A program made the position numbers and the translations under genes. 29,573 nucleotides of DNA from JAGVSR01 sp046074825. Its GTDB lineage: Bacteria; Pseudomonadota; Alphaproteobacteria; Rhizobiales; Hyphomicrobiaceae. The stretch spans positions 1 through 29,573 of the forward strand of contig JBJTOZ010000126.1 of the NCBI GenBank assembly GCA_046074825.1, in the 5' to 3' direction. Below the pieces are notes generated by a model. It saw nothing but the letters and a program-made list of their open reading frames with translations, made no database searches and was not told the origin of the DNA. Each line of letters opens with the position of its first letter. Within the stretch, counting starts at the first letter, position 1. Of the stretch, positions 1 through 7,819 are shown piece after piece.

Positions 1-283
1 GCAGGTAGCGGACCAGCGTGCGGTCCTCGCTCACCTGCTTGGTGCCGGCGCCGTAGCTCACGCGCGCGGCCTGCACGATCGCGGCATCGGCGGTCTGCCC
101 TTGCGGCACCAGCCGGGGCATGACATCGACCAGCGCGATGAAGCCGTGCTCGTGCACCGGGATCTGCCAGCGCGCATCGCCCTGCATCAGGTCGACCATC
201 GGTCCCTCGGGCTTGATGTGCTGAATCGGCGCCTCGCTCACGATGGACTCCTTCGGGCAGGTGGGCTGGGACATCGGGCCCAT
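1..283 (-). CDS. thyX: Flavin-dependent thymidylate synthase ThyX, N-terminal part (cut by window edge)
   Basis: The minus strand reads into the window edge for about 94 codons. It contains a ThyX-like segment: HEHGFIALVDVMPRLVP, then AARVSYGAGTK and SEDRTLVRYL. These are the conserved N-terminal stretches that precede the family's RHRxxS motif, which lies beyond the edge. ThyX makes dTMP from dUMP using FAD, NADPH and methylene-tetrahydrofolate. The first ATG (281-283) overlaps the stop of the upstream gene as TAATG, which suggests translational coupling; a second ATG at 272-274 is also possible. Neither has an obvious Shine-Dalgarno sequence. The gene belongs to the GC-rich block and is probably not from the same organism as the rest of the window. 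Family assignment is by motif recognition only. Confidence 0.85.
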   Translation of the reverse strand, partial: MGPMSQPTCPKESIVSEAPIQHIKPEGPMVDLMQGDARWQIPVHEHGFIALVDVMPRLVPQGQTADAAIVQAARVSYGAGTKQVSEDRTLVRYL

Positions 284-705
284 TATGGCGCGGCGGGCGC
301 GGCTTGCACGGCCTGATTCGCGGGGGAACCGCGAGCCAGCGAGCGGAGCCGCCCGTTCACGCGGGGCACCGTGCCGATGCCCGTGGGCAGACCGTTGGCG
401 CCAAGGATCGGCGCGTGATCGCCGTTCGGCGGCCACTGCACCTGCAGGAACTTGATCCCTGCCTCGAACTCCGGCGACGCCACCACGGCCCCCGGGACGC
501 CCGCACGCAACTGCGCCTCCGACGTGGGCATGTCGCCGCCGTGCGCGGACGCGTAGGCCTCGATCGCTCCCGCCAGCGCCTCGATTCGCGCATCGGTCCG
601 CAGCGCCGTGCCTCGCACCTCGCGGGTGATCATCCATCCGAAGAGGAACGAGAACACCCCCACAGCGGCCACGAACACCACGATGGTGCGGCCCGTGACG
701 CGCAT
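283..705 (-). CDS. Small membrane-anchored hypothetical protein
   Basis: About 140 residues. The N-terminal segment, roughly residues 6-24, is strongly hydrophobic and preceded by arginines, so it is a likely signal anchor. It is followed by a charged helical stretch (RTDARIEALAGAIEAYASAH) and a proline- and glycine-rich soluble part. The layout loosely resembles a type II pseudopilin-like minor protein, but I see no prepilin cleavage motif and do not recognise the family. The chosen ATG (703-705) overlaps the ABC ATPase stop as TGATG; a GTG one codon upstream (706-708) is also possible. The stop overlaps the thyX start. The tight overlaps on both sides make it a real operon member. It is GC-rich like its neighbours. 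Confidence 0.6.
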   Translation of the reverse strand: MRVTGRTIVVFVAAVGVFSFLFGWMITREVRGTALRTDARIEALAGAIEAYASAHGGDMPTSEAQLRAGVPGAVVASPEFEAGIKFLQVQWPPNGDHAPILGANGLPTGIGTVPRVNGRLRSLARGSPANQAVQAAPAAP

Positions 706-1037
706 CACATCCGGGCGCCGTCGGCGAGCGCCAGCGCGCGTCGGGGCCGACGCGGATCCGCCTCGGGCACGGCCGCCAGCAGCCGCTGCGTGTAGGGATG
801 CTTGGGCGAACGGATGATCTCGTCTCGCGTGCCCGCCTCCACGATCTTGCCGTCGTACATGACCGCCACCCGATCGCAGATGTGGTGGATGACGGCCATG
901 TCGTGGCTGATGAAAAGGTAGCTCAGCTGGAACTCGTCCTGAAGGTCCTTCAGCAGGTTCAGGATCTGGCTCTGGATGCTCACGTCAAGCGCGCTGGTGG
1001 GCTCGTCGCAGACGATGAGCGAGGGCTTCAGCGCCAG
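705..1037 (-). CDS. Oligopeptide/dipeptide ABC transporter ATP-binding protein, C-terminal part (broken at contig join)
   Basis: The readable part begins at the join with LALKPSLIVCDEPTSALDV, which carries the Walker B strand and D-loop. It continues with the switch histidine region (YLFISHDMAVI) and ends with the oligopeptide-type C-terminal motif HPYTQRLLAAVPEADP. This places it in the DppF/OppF/GsiA-like family of peptide-importer ATPases. Walker A, the Q-loop and the ABC signature are missing because the family match stops at about 1037, where the DNA abruptly becomes AT-rich. The usual residues before LALKPS would be of the type ARA. Here the frame changes to unrelated sequence. It overlaps the next gene at TGATG. 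Substrate specificity cannot be told from this fragment. Confidence 0.85.
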   Translation of the reverse strand: MALKPSLIVCDEPTSALDVSIQSQILNLLKDLQDEFQLSYLFISHDMAVIHHICDRVAVMYDGKIVEAGTRDEIIRSPKHPYTQRLLAAVPEADPRRPRRALALADGARM

Positions 1038-1038
1038 A
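1037..1038. other. Junction between GC-rich and AT-rich DNA (probable chimeric contig join)
   Basis: To the left, similarity to an ABC ATPase read on the minus strand is intact up to the codon ending at 1037. To the right, similarity to threonine synthase read on the plus strand is intact from 1038-1040, where the codon before VARKMGLPI is expected to be a tyrosine codon ending in AC. Both genes are cut in mid-domain at the same base, and base composition and codon use change sharply. There are no terminal repeats, integrase, transposase or tRNA at the site. An assembly or ligation artefact explains this more simply than a natural integration. Confidence 0.85.
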
Positions 1039-1645
1039 CGTGGCTCGAAAAATGGGCCTGCCGATTGATGTTCTCATTATTGGATCAAATCAAAACGACA
1101 TTCTCCCGCGCACATTAGAGACAGGTGTCTATGAAATGCGTGAAGTGCAAGCATCGACTTCTCCCTCCATGGATATCCAGATTTCTTCAAACTTTGAACG
1201 TTATCTTTTTGAAGCAGCTGATCGAAATGCCCAAATCGTTTCGGACCAAATGCAAATGTTAAATAAGAGTCGCCGCTTTGAATTAACCCATCAGCAGTTA
1301 AATTCTTTTCGTAAAGATTTCTACGCCGCTGCAATAAGTGAAGAGGGAGTTTCTGAAACTATTAAGAGTACTCTTGCTGAAAGTAATTATCTTCTCGATC
1401 CTCATACGGCATGTGGGCTGGCAGCTGCCAAAAAAATTATGTCTTCTGATGCCTATAGAAATGTTCCTGTAGTTATTTTATCGACAGCTCACCCTGCAAA
1501 ATTCCCAGATACTATTGAATTGATAACGGGTCATAGGCCAGCTCTTCCTTTGGGGTTGGAATCTCTTTTGGTCGATCAAGAACAGTTCTCTATTCTGCCC
1601 AATAATCTTAAGGATGTTATCGAATTTGTTAAATCTGTGTCTTAA
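1038..1645 (+). CDS. thrC: Threonine synthase, C-terminal half (5' end lost at contig join)
   Basis: About 200 residues remain of a protein that is normally about 460-470 residues. Recognisable conserved parts are VARKMGLPIDVLIIGSNQND, the ETGVYEMREV stretch and SPSMDIQISSNFERYLFEA. The end carries the sequence LLDPHTACGLAAAKK, followed by ILSTAHPAKFP. Threonine synthase converts O-phosphohomoserine to threonine with pyridoxal phosphate; the lysine that binds the cofactor lies in the missing N-terminal half. A GTG at 1040 starts an open frame, but it corresponds to an internal valine of the family and is not the true start. With thrB at 8810-9775, the organism appears able to make threonine from homoserine. 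Confidence 0.9.
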
Positions 1646-2135
1646 CGACAAATAATTCTTATTCATTCAGGCATAGAAACAGTGAAAAATTGTAAAATGT
1701 ACTAAGACATTTAGGATTTTGGCTCTCTTTAGTTTTGATTGCTGTATTGATAGAAAACCACCTCAATGACCAATTAAAAAAACGACCTGTTTACAAAAAA
1801 CGTCTCGTGCTTCTGACATTATGAATGGAAGTAGGGCGTCTGCCTTTTTTCTCCCAAATTTTCATGGTTTTAATGGGGATAATCTGTGAGTTGCCCCAAT
1901 TTTAAGGTTCTTGGCGCATAGCTATATAGCTGTAATAATCAGCTTAATGGGGGCCTAAAAGGAATCTGCTGTTGAGGTTGGTTGAAATGACCCTTTCTGA
2001 TTTTGAAGGGACTTAATAATAGGGCGTCGTTCTGCTTTTGCTAGGACAAGGAGGACAACAGCAGACACTGCAAAGATGCTTCTGCGAGGGGGTGCTCAGC
2101 AAGAGTTTTTGGGGATATAACATGGAGCGGGTTGA
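1646..2135 (+). other. 490-bp intergenic stretch, no convincing gene
   Basis: No open frame here looks like a conserved protein. Contents I can see: a weak terminator-like hairpin at 1833-1850; a perfect 12-bp palindrome (AGCTATATAGCT) at about 1920-1931; the short motif TAGGGCGTC twice (about 1832 and 2020); and a CCCTT/AAGGG stem at 1991-2010. From about 2040 to 2150 the plus strand is unusually G-rich compared with the flanking genes, with several runs of four to six G. This could be a decayed or repeated element, but no terminal repeats or transposase are visible. The promoter of the following gene should lie here; I could not place it with confidence. Confidence 0.5.
1833..1850 (+). terminator. 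Weak intrinsic terminator candidate downstream of thrC
   Basis: AGGGC and GCCTT can pair (one G-T wobble) around a four-base loop, and the 3' arm runs straight into six T residues. The stem is only five base pairs and it lies about 190 bp past the thrC stop, so it is a weak candidate. Confidence 0.3.
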
Positions 2136-5100
2136 GTGAGGGGGGCAGATGTCAAATCAGTTCATCTCTGGGTCTTGGAGAGATTTCTCTCTCTTTTTGG
2201 GCCTACTGATTATGTGACAGAATTGTTTAAATCCCTAATTATCTATATTCGAGGAAGGCTATTGCTTTCAGGCAAAGATGCTTTCCTTAAAAAAAAGTAT
2301 TTGGGCTCCGTTTTTAAGCAAGTAAACAACAATCATTTTACAAAAATTTCACCTACTTCTTCTTCGCTTTTGGCCCGCAACTGTCCTCATATAATTTCCG
2401 CTTCTTATTTTATTCTGGGGACCAGAATTAAAAGATTGCGCTTCCTCTTCTCTCTTTTTGCTTTCCTTGGAGGAGCAATTCTTCAACAAAATAGTGCAAT
2501 GGCTTTAAAGGCTATTAATATCTCACCTGACATTGGTCGTCTTGAAATCACACCTCTTGGGGAGCTTTATGAAGGTCGTGGAGATAGTCTACAAATTGAG
2601 ACAGCATCAACTGTTGAGGGGACATCTGGTCGGCTTTCTGTGCGTGCATCTTCCCCAGGAAGCAATCCGAGTTGGATGGTTTTTGCTTTACATAATCCTT
2701 CAGATACAACTGTTGAGCGTTGGATCTCATCTGACAGATATACCATTATTGGATCTGGCATAATCTGGCCTGATCTTGATACTCATCGCATTGAAGCTGT
2801 TACCCCATCAATGGGTTTTGTTCCTGAGCGTATCAAGAATGAACGAGCAGATTTGTTTCGGATCACTTTAGAGCCAGGGCAAACCATCACTTATATTGCT
2901 GAACTCTCCTCAGACAGATATGCCCGTATCTATCTTTGGAAGTCTCTAGATTACGAGTTAAATGTGAGAGATCGCCAACTTTTTAATGGTATTATGTTAG
3001 GGCTTACTGGTCTTCTTGCTGTTTTTCTTACAGCGATATTTGCTGCAAATCATAAGATTATTTTCCCAGCAGCCTCACTTGTTGCGTGGAGCGTTCTTGG
3101 ATATCTTTGTGTTGATTTTGGTTTCTTCCATAAATTATTTCAGCTTAAGGTCGAAAATAATTCCATTTACAGGGCTGCCACAGAGTCTGCAATCCCTGCT
3201 TCTTTAGTGTTTTTTCTAGGGCTTTTTTTGCGTGCTCCGCTTTGGAATAGGGCCGCTCGAATGTTATTCAGCGTATGGCTTATAACGCAAGTTTCTTTTA
3301 TATTTTTGGCCCTTGTTGATCCTCGACTGGCTTCAACATTTGCGCGTTTATCCTTTGCTTTTCTAGGGGCTCTTGGTTTCTTGATAACCTCATTTTTTGC
3401 TGCGCGCGGTCAAGATAGAGCCATATCACTAATTCCAACTTGGCTATTTCTTTTAGTTTGGATTTTTGGGGCGGGCCTTACTCTTGCGGGTCATCTCTCG
3501 GGGGATATGGTGGTTTCTGCCCTCGTAGCAGGTCTTGTTCTTATTGTTTTGCTTATTGGTTTTACGGTTACTCAGTTTGCTTTTAGATCTCAACAACCTC
3601 TCTACGGATCATCTCCCTCAGAACTGCAGTTCAAATCTATTGCAGTTGATGGGGCAGGTGCTGGTGTGTGGGAATGGAATTCTCGCCAAGATAAGATCAG
3701 AGTTAGCGAAAATGTTGAGGGAGCATTAGGTTTAAACGTAGGAGAGCTCAATACTAATCTTCAAGATTTTTGTCGCTATGTTCATCCTTCAGACTTAGAG
3801 CGCTTTAAATTGTCTCTCGAGGGTTCAGAGGAACGCAACGGTGGGCATATGCGGTGCGCTTTTCGGCTTCGAAAAGCAGATAATAGTTATAGATGGTATG
3901 AGGTTGATTCCTCTCCAATCCTTAATTCCGATGGGAGAACATTTAAAAGTGTTGGTTTAATGCGTGATGTTACAGATAGCAGACGCTCTCAGGAACGTCT
4001 TTTGCAAGATGCCGTAAAATGTAGTTTGACGGGCCTTCCCAATCGTCAATTACTTATTGATCGTTTGCAGAATATAATGCGAAGGGCGAAAAGTGAGCCT
4101 CTCCTCAGGCCCACGATGGTGGTTATAGATCTTGATAGATTTAAATCAGTAAACATCTCTTATGGTCTTGCATTAGGGGATAGTCTTCTACTCGCAGTGA
4201 CCCGTCGCCTGCAGAAATATGTTGAAGAGGACGATACGCTTGCTCGCATAAGTGGGGATCGATTTGCTCTTTTGCTTGTTAAAGAACGTTCTGCTGCCGA
4301 GCTTGCGGGATTGGCTGAAAATGTACGCAGAAGTCTACGTTCTCCAATGACCCTTGCTGGACAAGAGGTTCTTTTAACAAGCTCTGTAGGAATTGCAGTT
4401 TATGATCCGCTGAACGCTGAGGACCAGGATATGCTCGGGGAGGCAGAGGCTGCAGTCTTTAGGGCTAAAAGAGCAGGTTTGGATAGTGTAGAAATTTACA
4501 GGCCAGAAAAAAATCATCTTCAGGATGATCACACTCAGATTTGGAATGAGCTACAAAAATCAGTTGAGAAAAGCCATCTCAAACTTCTCTATCGCCCGAT
4601 TGTTTATCTTCCGATGGAAGAGCTTGCGGGCTTTGAGACTATTGTCAGGTGGGAGCACCCTAAATATGGACTTATCAATCCCTTTGCCTATCTCCAAGAA
4701 AAAGGGCATCGTGATCTTTTCTCACAAACCCTCAGATTAGCTCTTGCTCGTTCTCTTAAGCATTGCAATCATTGGCATAAAGAGCTTCCACGGTCTGAAA
4801 GACCTCTTTTTGTTAGTCTTAATCTTCCTGAAGGCGTGCAGTTGGGAGAAGATATTGCAAATGAAGTCAGACGGGCCTTGTCGCATCCAACTTCAGCAAA
4901 AAGTTGCCTTAAAATTGGAATTGCTGAAAGTTTAATTATGGAGAATCCAGAGCAGAGCATAGAAATTCTTGGTAATCTCCAAAGCTATGGTGCTGAAATC
5001 ATTCTTGATGGTTTTGGGATGGGCTATTCTTCCCTTCTTTACTTAGAGCGTCTGCCTATAAAAAAAGTCAGAGCAAGTCTTCAAATTATCGGAAATGGCA

Positions 5101-6032
5101 GTTTTTCTAAATCAGCTTCAGGAGGCATGCTGAGAGCTGTCACTGCCATGGCTCATGAGCTCGGATTAAAAGTTCTCATCGATGGTCTTGAAACCAATGA
5201 GGACGTATCTTTTATGAGATCGATATCCTGCGAATACGGTCAGGGGTTCTACTACGGGGATTATCTAAGTCAGAGGGAAATATTAAAATTTATAAGACAG
5301 ATCCGTAAGGCTGAACAACGCATGCAATCTAGAGGTTTATTCTCAAAATCGTCGGCTAAAAAGGCTTCCACAAGATCGCGTCTTTCGCCATCTTCGCAGT
5401 CAGAAACAGAAGCTCTAGAAAACTTCCATGATTCATCTCTCCAAAACACAAGAGCACATTCTTCAGATTTAGAAAATAAAAAGTCCTATTCTGTTTCATC
5501 TGTTTCTGAAATTTCTGAAAAAGTTGTAGGGTTAATGTCAACCAAAGAAGTGTCTGAGACATCATTTAACGCAACGGAAAGCTCCCAATCCGCTTTTGCA
5601 GTATCTGAACAGACTATACACGATGACATACGAAACGGAGCTTTTGTAAATCAGTCTTTTGAGGAAAATTCCTCCATTCCTGTCGTTCAGTTAAAGGAAA
5701 GTCCCAGCACGAATGCCTTGTCTTCAGGATATTTGGATGACACTTACTTGCCCGCAGCATCCGGTGATGTTCTCGTCGCAGATATTGCGGAATTATCAAC
5801 TGAACCAGCTAATGTTTCGGTATCTATTGTTATGGGAGGAGAAATAGAGCCACCCGCTTTACCTCCTAATAGCTCAGATTATTCAGAGGCTGTAGGGGCT
5901 TTGAAATCCACTTCGGCAGAATTAAATTCAGCTCTTCGAATGGTTAAAAAACCAGACCCCCTAGAAAACATACCAAATTATGAAAAACTTCCTCCGCGTA
6001 TTGCAGAAAGTTTACGCAAGCTAGCGGGATAA
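2136..6032 (+). CDS. Membrane GGDEF-EAL protein with periplasmic domain, 7-TM region, PAS and degenerate catalytic motifs
   Basis: In order: a signal peptide (about residues 97-122, ending SAMA), a periplasmic domain (about 123-280), a 7TMR-DISM-like membrane region (about 285-485), PAS (about 500-618), GGDEF (about 630-790), EAL (about 800-1055) and a Ser/Glu-rich tail of about 240 residues, probably disordered. The GGDEF motif reads SGDRF (706-710), with the catalytic Glu replaced by Arg and no RxxD inhibitory site. The EAL motif reads ETI (834-836). The usual Asp-Asp of DDFG is Asp-Gly (958-959), and the catalytic Lys of the LPxxxxK segment is Arg. I infer a c-di-GMP sensor or scaffold, not an active cyclase or phosphodiesterase. 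GGAG at 2124-2127 supports GTG 2136, but the first ~95 residues look unlike the family; TTG 2436, just before the signal peptide, is an alternative start. Confidence 0.85.
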   Translation: MRGADVKSVHLWVLERFLSLFGPTDYVTELFKSLIIYIRGRLLLSGKDAFLKKKYLGSVFKQVNNNHFTKISPTSSSLLARNCPHIISASYFILGTRIKRLRFLFSLFAFLGGAILQQNSAMALKAINISPDIGRLEITPLGELYEGRGDSLQIETASTVEGTSGRLSVRASSPGSNPSWMVFALHNPSDTTVERWISSDRYTIIGSGIIWPDLDTHRIEAVTPSMGFVPERIKNERADLFRITLEPGQTITYIAELSSDRYARIYLWKSLDYELNVRDRQLFNGIMLGLTGLLAVFLTAIFAANHKIIFPAASLVAWSVLGYLCVDFGFFHKLFQLKVENNSIYRAATESAIPASLVFFLGLFLRAPLWNRAARMLFSVWLITQVSFIFLALVDPRLASTFARLSFAFLGALGFLITSFFAARGQDRAISLIPTWLFLLVWIFGAGLTLAGHLSGDMVVSALVAGLVLIVLLIGFTVTQFAFRSQQPLYGSSPSELQFKSIAVDGAGAGVWEWNSRQDKIRVSENVEGALGLNVGELNTNLQDFCRYVHPSDLERFKLSLEGSEERNGGHMRCAFRLRKADNSYRWYEVDSSPILNSDGRTFKSVGLMRDVTDSRRSQERLLQDAVKCSLTGLPNRQLLIDRLQNIMRRAKSEPLLRPTMVVIDLDRFKSVNISYGLALGDSLLLAVTRRLQKYVEEDDTLARISGDRFALLLVKERSAAELAGLAENVRRSLRSPMTLAGQEVLLTSSVGIAVYDPLNAEDQDMLGEAEAAVFRAKRAGLDSVEIYRPEKNHLQDDHTQIWNELQKSVEKSHLKLLYRPIVYLPMEELAGFETIVRWEHPKYGLINPFAYLQEKGHRDLFSQTLRLALARSLKHCNHWHKELPRSERPLFVSLNLPEGVQLGEDIANEVRRALSHPTSAKSCLKIGIAESLIMENPEQSIEILGNLQSYGAEIILDGFGMGYSSLLYLERLPIKKVRASLQIIGNGSFSKSASGGMLRAVTAMAHELGLKVLIDGLETNEDVSFMRSISCEYGQGFYYGDYLSQREILKFIRQIRKAEQRMQSRGLFSKSSAKKASTRSRLSPSSQSETEALENFHDSSLQNTRAHSSDLENKKSYSVSSVSEISEKVVGLMSTKEVSETSFNATESSQSAFAVSEQTIHDDIRNGAFVNQSFEENSSIPVVQLKESPSTNALSSGYLDDTYLPAASGDVLVADIAELSTEPANVSVSIVMGGEIEPPALPPNSSDYSEAVGALKSTSAELNSALRMVKKPDPLENIPNYEKLPPRIAESLRKLAG

Positions 6033-6086
6033 AATTCCCTGATTTAAGGCATCAGGATTACATGCTCGTATAATTTACGCCAGTCA

Positions 6087-6701
6087 CTAACAGTGTCCAG
6101 CATCACCAACAAGGAAAGCTGGATTTACACCAATCTTCGCGAGAGCTTTGTCGTATTTTGCTTCAAGATCGGGAGTAAAAATAATTTCGCTGTCAGCAGG
6201 ACAATTTAACCATCCATTGGCTTGAATTTCATTCTCAAGTTGTCCAGCAGCCCATCCTGCATAGCCCAGAGCCATCAATGATTGTTTCGGCCCGCGTCCA
6301 AAAGCAATATCTTTAAGGATGTCGATTGTTGCTGTTAGACTAATTCCACTACAGATATTGAGCGTTGCATTACGACACTGATAATCTTCTGTGTGAAGGA
6401 CAAAACCACGCCCCGACTCTACTGGACCTCCAATTAATACTTTTTGATTGCGTATTCCTGGAGCCAAAGTTTGTTCTAAGGGCGTCGATGAAATATTGAG
6501 ACGGTCTATAAGATCAGGGAAGGAGATATGATTGGCTTTATGGTTTATGATTAAACCCATTGCTCCATCTTGCGTATGTTCACACATATATATAACGGAT
6601 CGCATAAATCGTTCATCAGTCATGATCGGCATTGCGATTAAGAGCTGTCCTTTAAGTGAGACAGATTTATCTATTTTATTTTTTATTTTTTGAGTAGCCA
6701 T
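6087..6701 (-). CDS. algH: YqgE/AlgH family protein (UPF0301)
   Basis: 204 residues, close to the family's usual length of about 190. Typical features are the N-terminal GQLLIAMPIMTDERFMRSVIY, the HTQDGAMGLIINH motif, the GGPVESGRGFVLH motif and the later ALGYAGWAAGQLENEI stretch. The biochemical role of the family is not firmly established. It is cytosolic, with no signal peptide. An extra lysine-rich stretch of about 15 residues precedes the conserved core. It is transcribed divergently from the DsbD-like gene at 6781, with a 79-bp shared upstream region that carries a perfect inverted repeat. It ends 54 bp from the stop of the GGDEF-EAL gene, convergently. Confidence 0.9.
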   Translation of the reverse strand: MATQKIKNKIDKSVSLKGQLLIAMPIMTDERFMRSVIYMCEHTQDGAMGLIINHKANHISFPDLIDRLNISSTPLEQTLAPGIRNQKVLIGGPVESGRGFVLHTEDYQCRNATLNICSGISLTATIDILKDIAFGRGPKQSLMALGYAGWAAGQLENEIQANGWLNCPADSEIIFTPDLEAKYDKALAKIGVNPAFLVGDAGHC

Positions 6702-6724
6702 AGGCTTTATTTAACGCCTCGAAA

Positions 6725-6748
6725 TTGAAATTGTGAAGACAATTTCAA
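6725..6748. promoter_or_regulatory. Perfect 9-bp inverted repeat in divergent algH/dsbD-like promoter region
   Basis: TTGAAATTG (6725-6733) and CAATTTCAA (6740-6748) are exact reverse complements separated by six bases. The element lies between two divergent genes and directly upstream of the predicted -35 box at 6752. That position suits a dimeric regulator's operator. The regulator is unknown. Confidence 0.45.
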
Positions 6749-6751
6749 ATA

Positions 6752-6780
6752 TTGAAACAACTATCGATATTTAATATATC
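6752..6780 (+). promoter_or_regulatory. Predicted sigma70-type promoter of the DsbD-like gene
   Basis: TTGAAA (6752-6757), a 17-base spacer, then TATATC (6775-6780). Transcription would begin near 6787, which is inside the longest reading frame. It would therefore favour the internal ATG at 6832 as the true start of the following gene. Assigned by eye from consensus only. Confidence 0.4.
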
Positions 6781-7713
6781 ATGGGTAAAAACGAATTCAA
6801 CATTTTGGTATTTAGATCTATCGTTTCTCAGATGATACTAGAAAGCCCTTTCTGGAAGTGGGATTTTTTGTTTTGGTTTAGGATTATTTTAAACTGTAGT
6901 TTTATCTTATTAACTTTCGTACCTCCTGCAATATCCGAAGACATTCAAGGGCAGTGGGTTGAAGGCTATAAAAATAGGACGCGGCTTTATTCAGGGACCG
7001 TGAAAGGAGAGCCATCTGTAACGATCTATGCTTTTATTGAGATTGAGATGGCTAAAGGATGGAAGACCTATTGGCGTAACCCTGGGACAGCTGGGGGCAT
7101 TGCCCCAGAATTTGATTTTGGCAAATCGAAGAATATCCGCCATGTTGAAGTGTTATACCCTGTTCCAGAACTTTTCAGTGATAGTGCTGGTGACACAATA
7201 GGATATAAAGAACGTATCATTTTTCCAATTGCTATTCAACAGCACTCAAAAGCAGAACCCATTGATCTTGATCTTACAGCCAATTATGGAATTTGTGAAA
7301 AGCTCTGCGTTCCGGTTGAAGTCAATCTCAAACTCAATATCCCTCCTGATTTCTTAATACCTGCATCTGAAGACGCACTTGCAGCCCTGTTATCAGTTCC
7401 AAGGCAAAAAGGATCACTTTTACAGGGGGATCCTAGAGATTTGACTGTCACACAATTTTTCTCTGAGGGATCACCACACATCCTTTTGTCAGCCCGTTTT
7501 CCAGGATCTGCCGAGGAAGCAAGGATTTTTCTGGATGTAGAGGGTGGAAAATATATTCCAATTCCAAGTCAAAAAGAGATTAAAGACGAAATTATCACAT
7601 TTAAACTTGATCTTTCCGATCCACAAATTCTAGTATCCTTGAGAGGTTCTCAAGTGCGCGTGACGATGAAGGGGCAAAGTGGTCAGTCAGAGGATACGTT
7701 TGTCATCAACTAA
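6781..7713 (+). CDS. Periplasmic DsbD N-terminal-domain-like protein (stand-alone)
   Basis: 310 codons from the first ATG. An N-terminal hydrophobic segment (about residues 28-48, ending PPAIS) looks like a signal peptide. The mature part matches the alpha domain of the thiol:disulfide interchange protein DsbD: a YWRNPGTAGG motif, then YPVPELF, then GYKERIIFP, then a cysteine pair in the sequence GICEKLCVP (C172 and C176). In full-length DsbD this domain passes electrons to periplasmic partners. Here the eight-helix membrane domain and the C-terminal thioredoxin domain are absent, as in a group of alphaproteobacterial proteins. It could serve DsbA-like or cytochrome-maturation partners; that is inference. 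ATG 6832 (residue 18) is a likely alternative start, because the predicted promoter abuts 6781. Confidence 0.8.
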   Translation: MGKNEFNILVFRSIVSQMILESPFWKWDFLFWFRIILNCSFILLTFVPPAISEDIQGQWVEGYKNRTRLYSGTVKGEPSVTIYAFIEIEMAKGWKTYWRNPGTAGGIAPEFDFGKSKNIRHVEVLYPVPELFSDSAGDTIGYKERIIFPIAIQQHSKAEPIDLDLTANYGICEKLCVPVEVNLKLNIPPDFLIPASEDALAALLSVPRQKGSLLQGDPRDLTVTQFFSEGSPHILLSARFPGSAEEARIFLDVEGGKYIPIPSQKEIKDEIITFKLDLSDPQILVSLRGSQVRVTMKGQSGQSEDTFVIN

Positions 7714-7730
7714 AAACTTTTAGATCTTAG

Positions 7731-7770
7731 GTATTCTATTCAGAGTAAGAGTATTCTATTCAGAGTAAGA
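7731..7770 (+). repeat. Perfect 20-bp tandem duplication upstream of peroxiredoxin gene
   Basis: The 20-base unit starting GTATTCTATTCAG occurs twice with no gap and no mismatch (7731-7750 and 7751-7770). It lies between the stop of the DsbD-like gene and the peroxiredoxin start, about 50 bp before the ATG, so it falls in the likely promoter region. Confidence 0.9.
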
Positions 7771-7819
7771 GAATGTACTTTTAAAGTGATGATAGAGTTT
7801 TACTTCCGGAGTTTTAATA

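Noticed and set aside
101..795. Several plus-strand open frames of 60-163 codons in the GC-rich block
   Set aside because: They lie opposite thyX, the small membrane protein and the ABC ATPase, whose protein motifs and overlapping starts and stops are convincing. Long shadow frames are expected in GC-rich DNA.
1..1037. Horizontal transfer of a GC-rich island into the chromosome
   Set aside because: Both genes at the boundary are cut and no mobile-element hallmark is present; a chimeric join is simpler.
6038..6056. CCTGAT/ATCAGG hairpin between the GGDEF-EAL gene and algH
   Set aside because: Six pairs only and no T-run on either side, so I do not call it a terminator.
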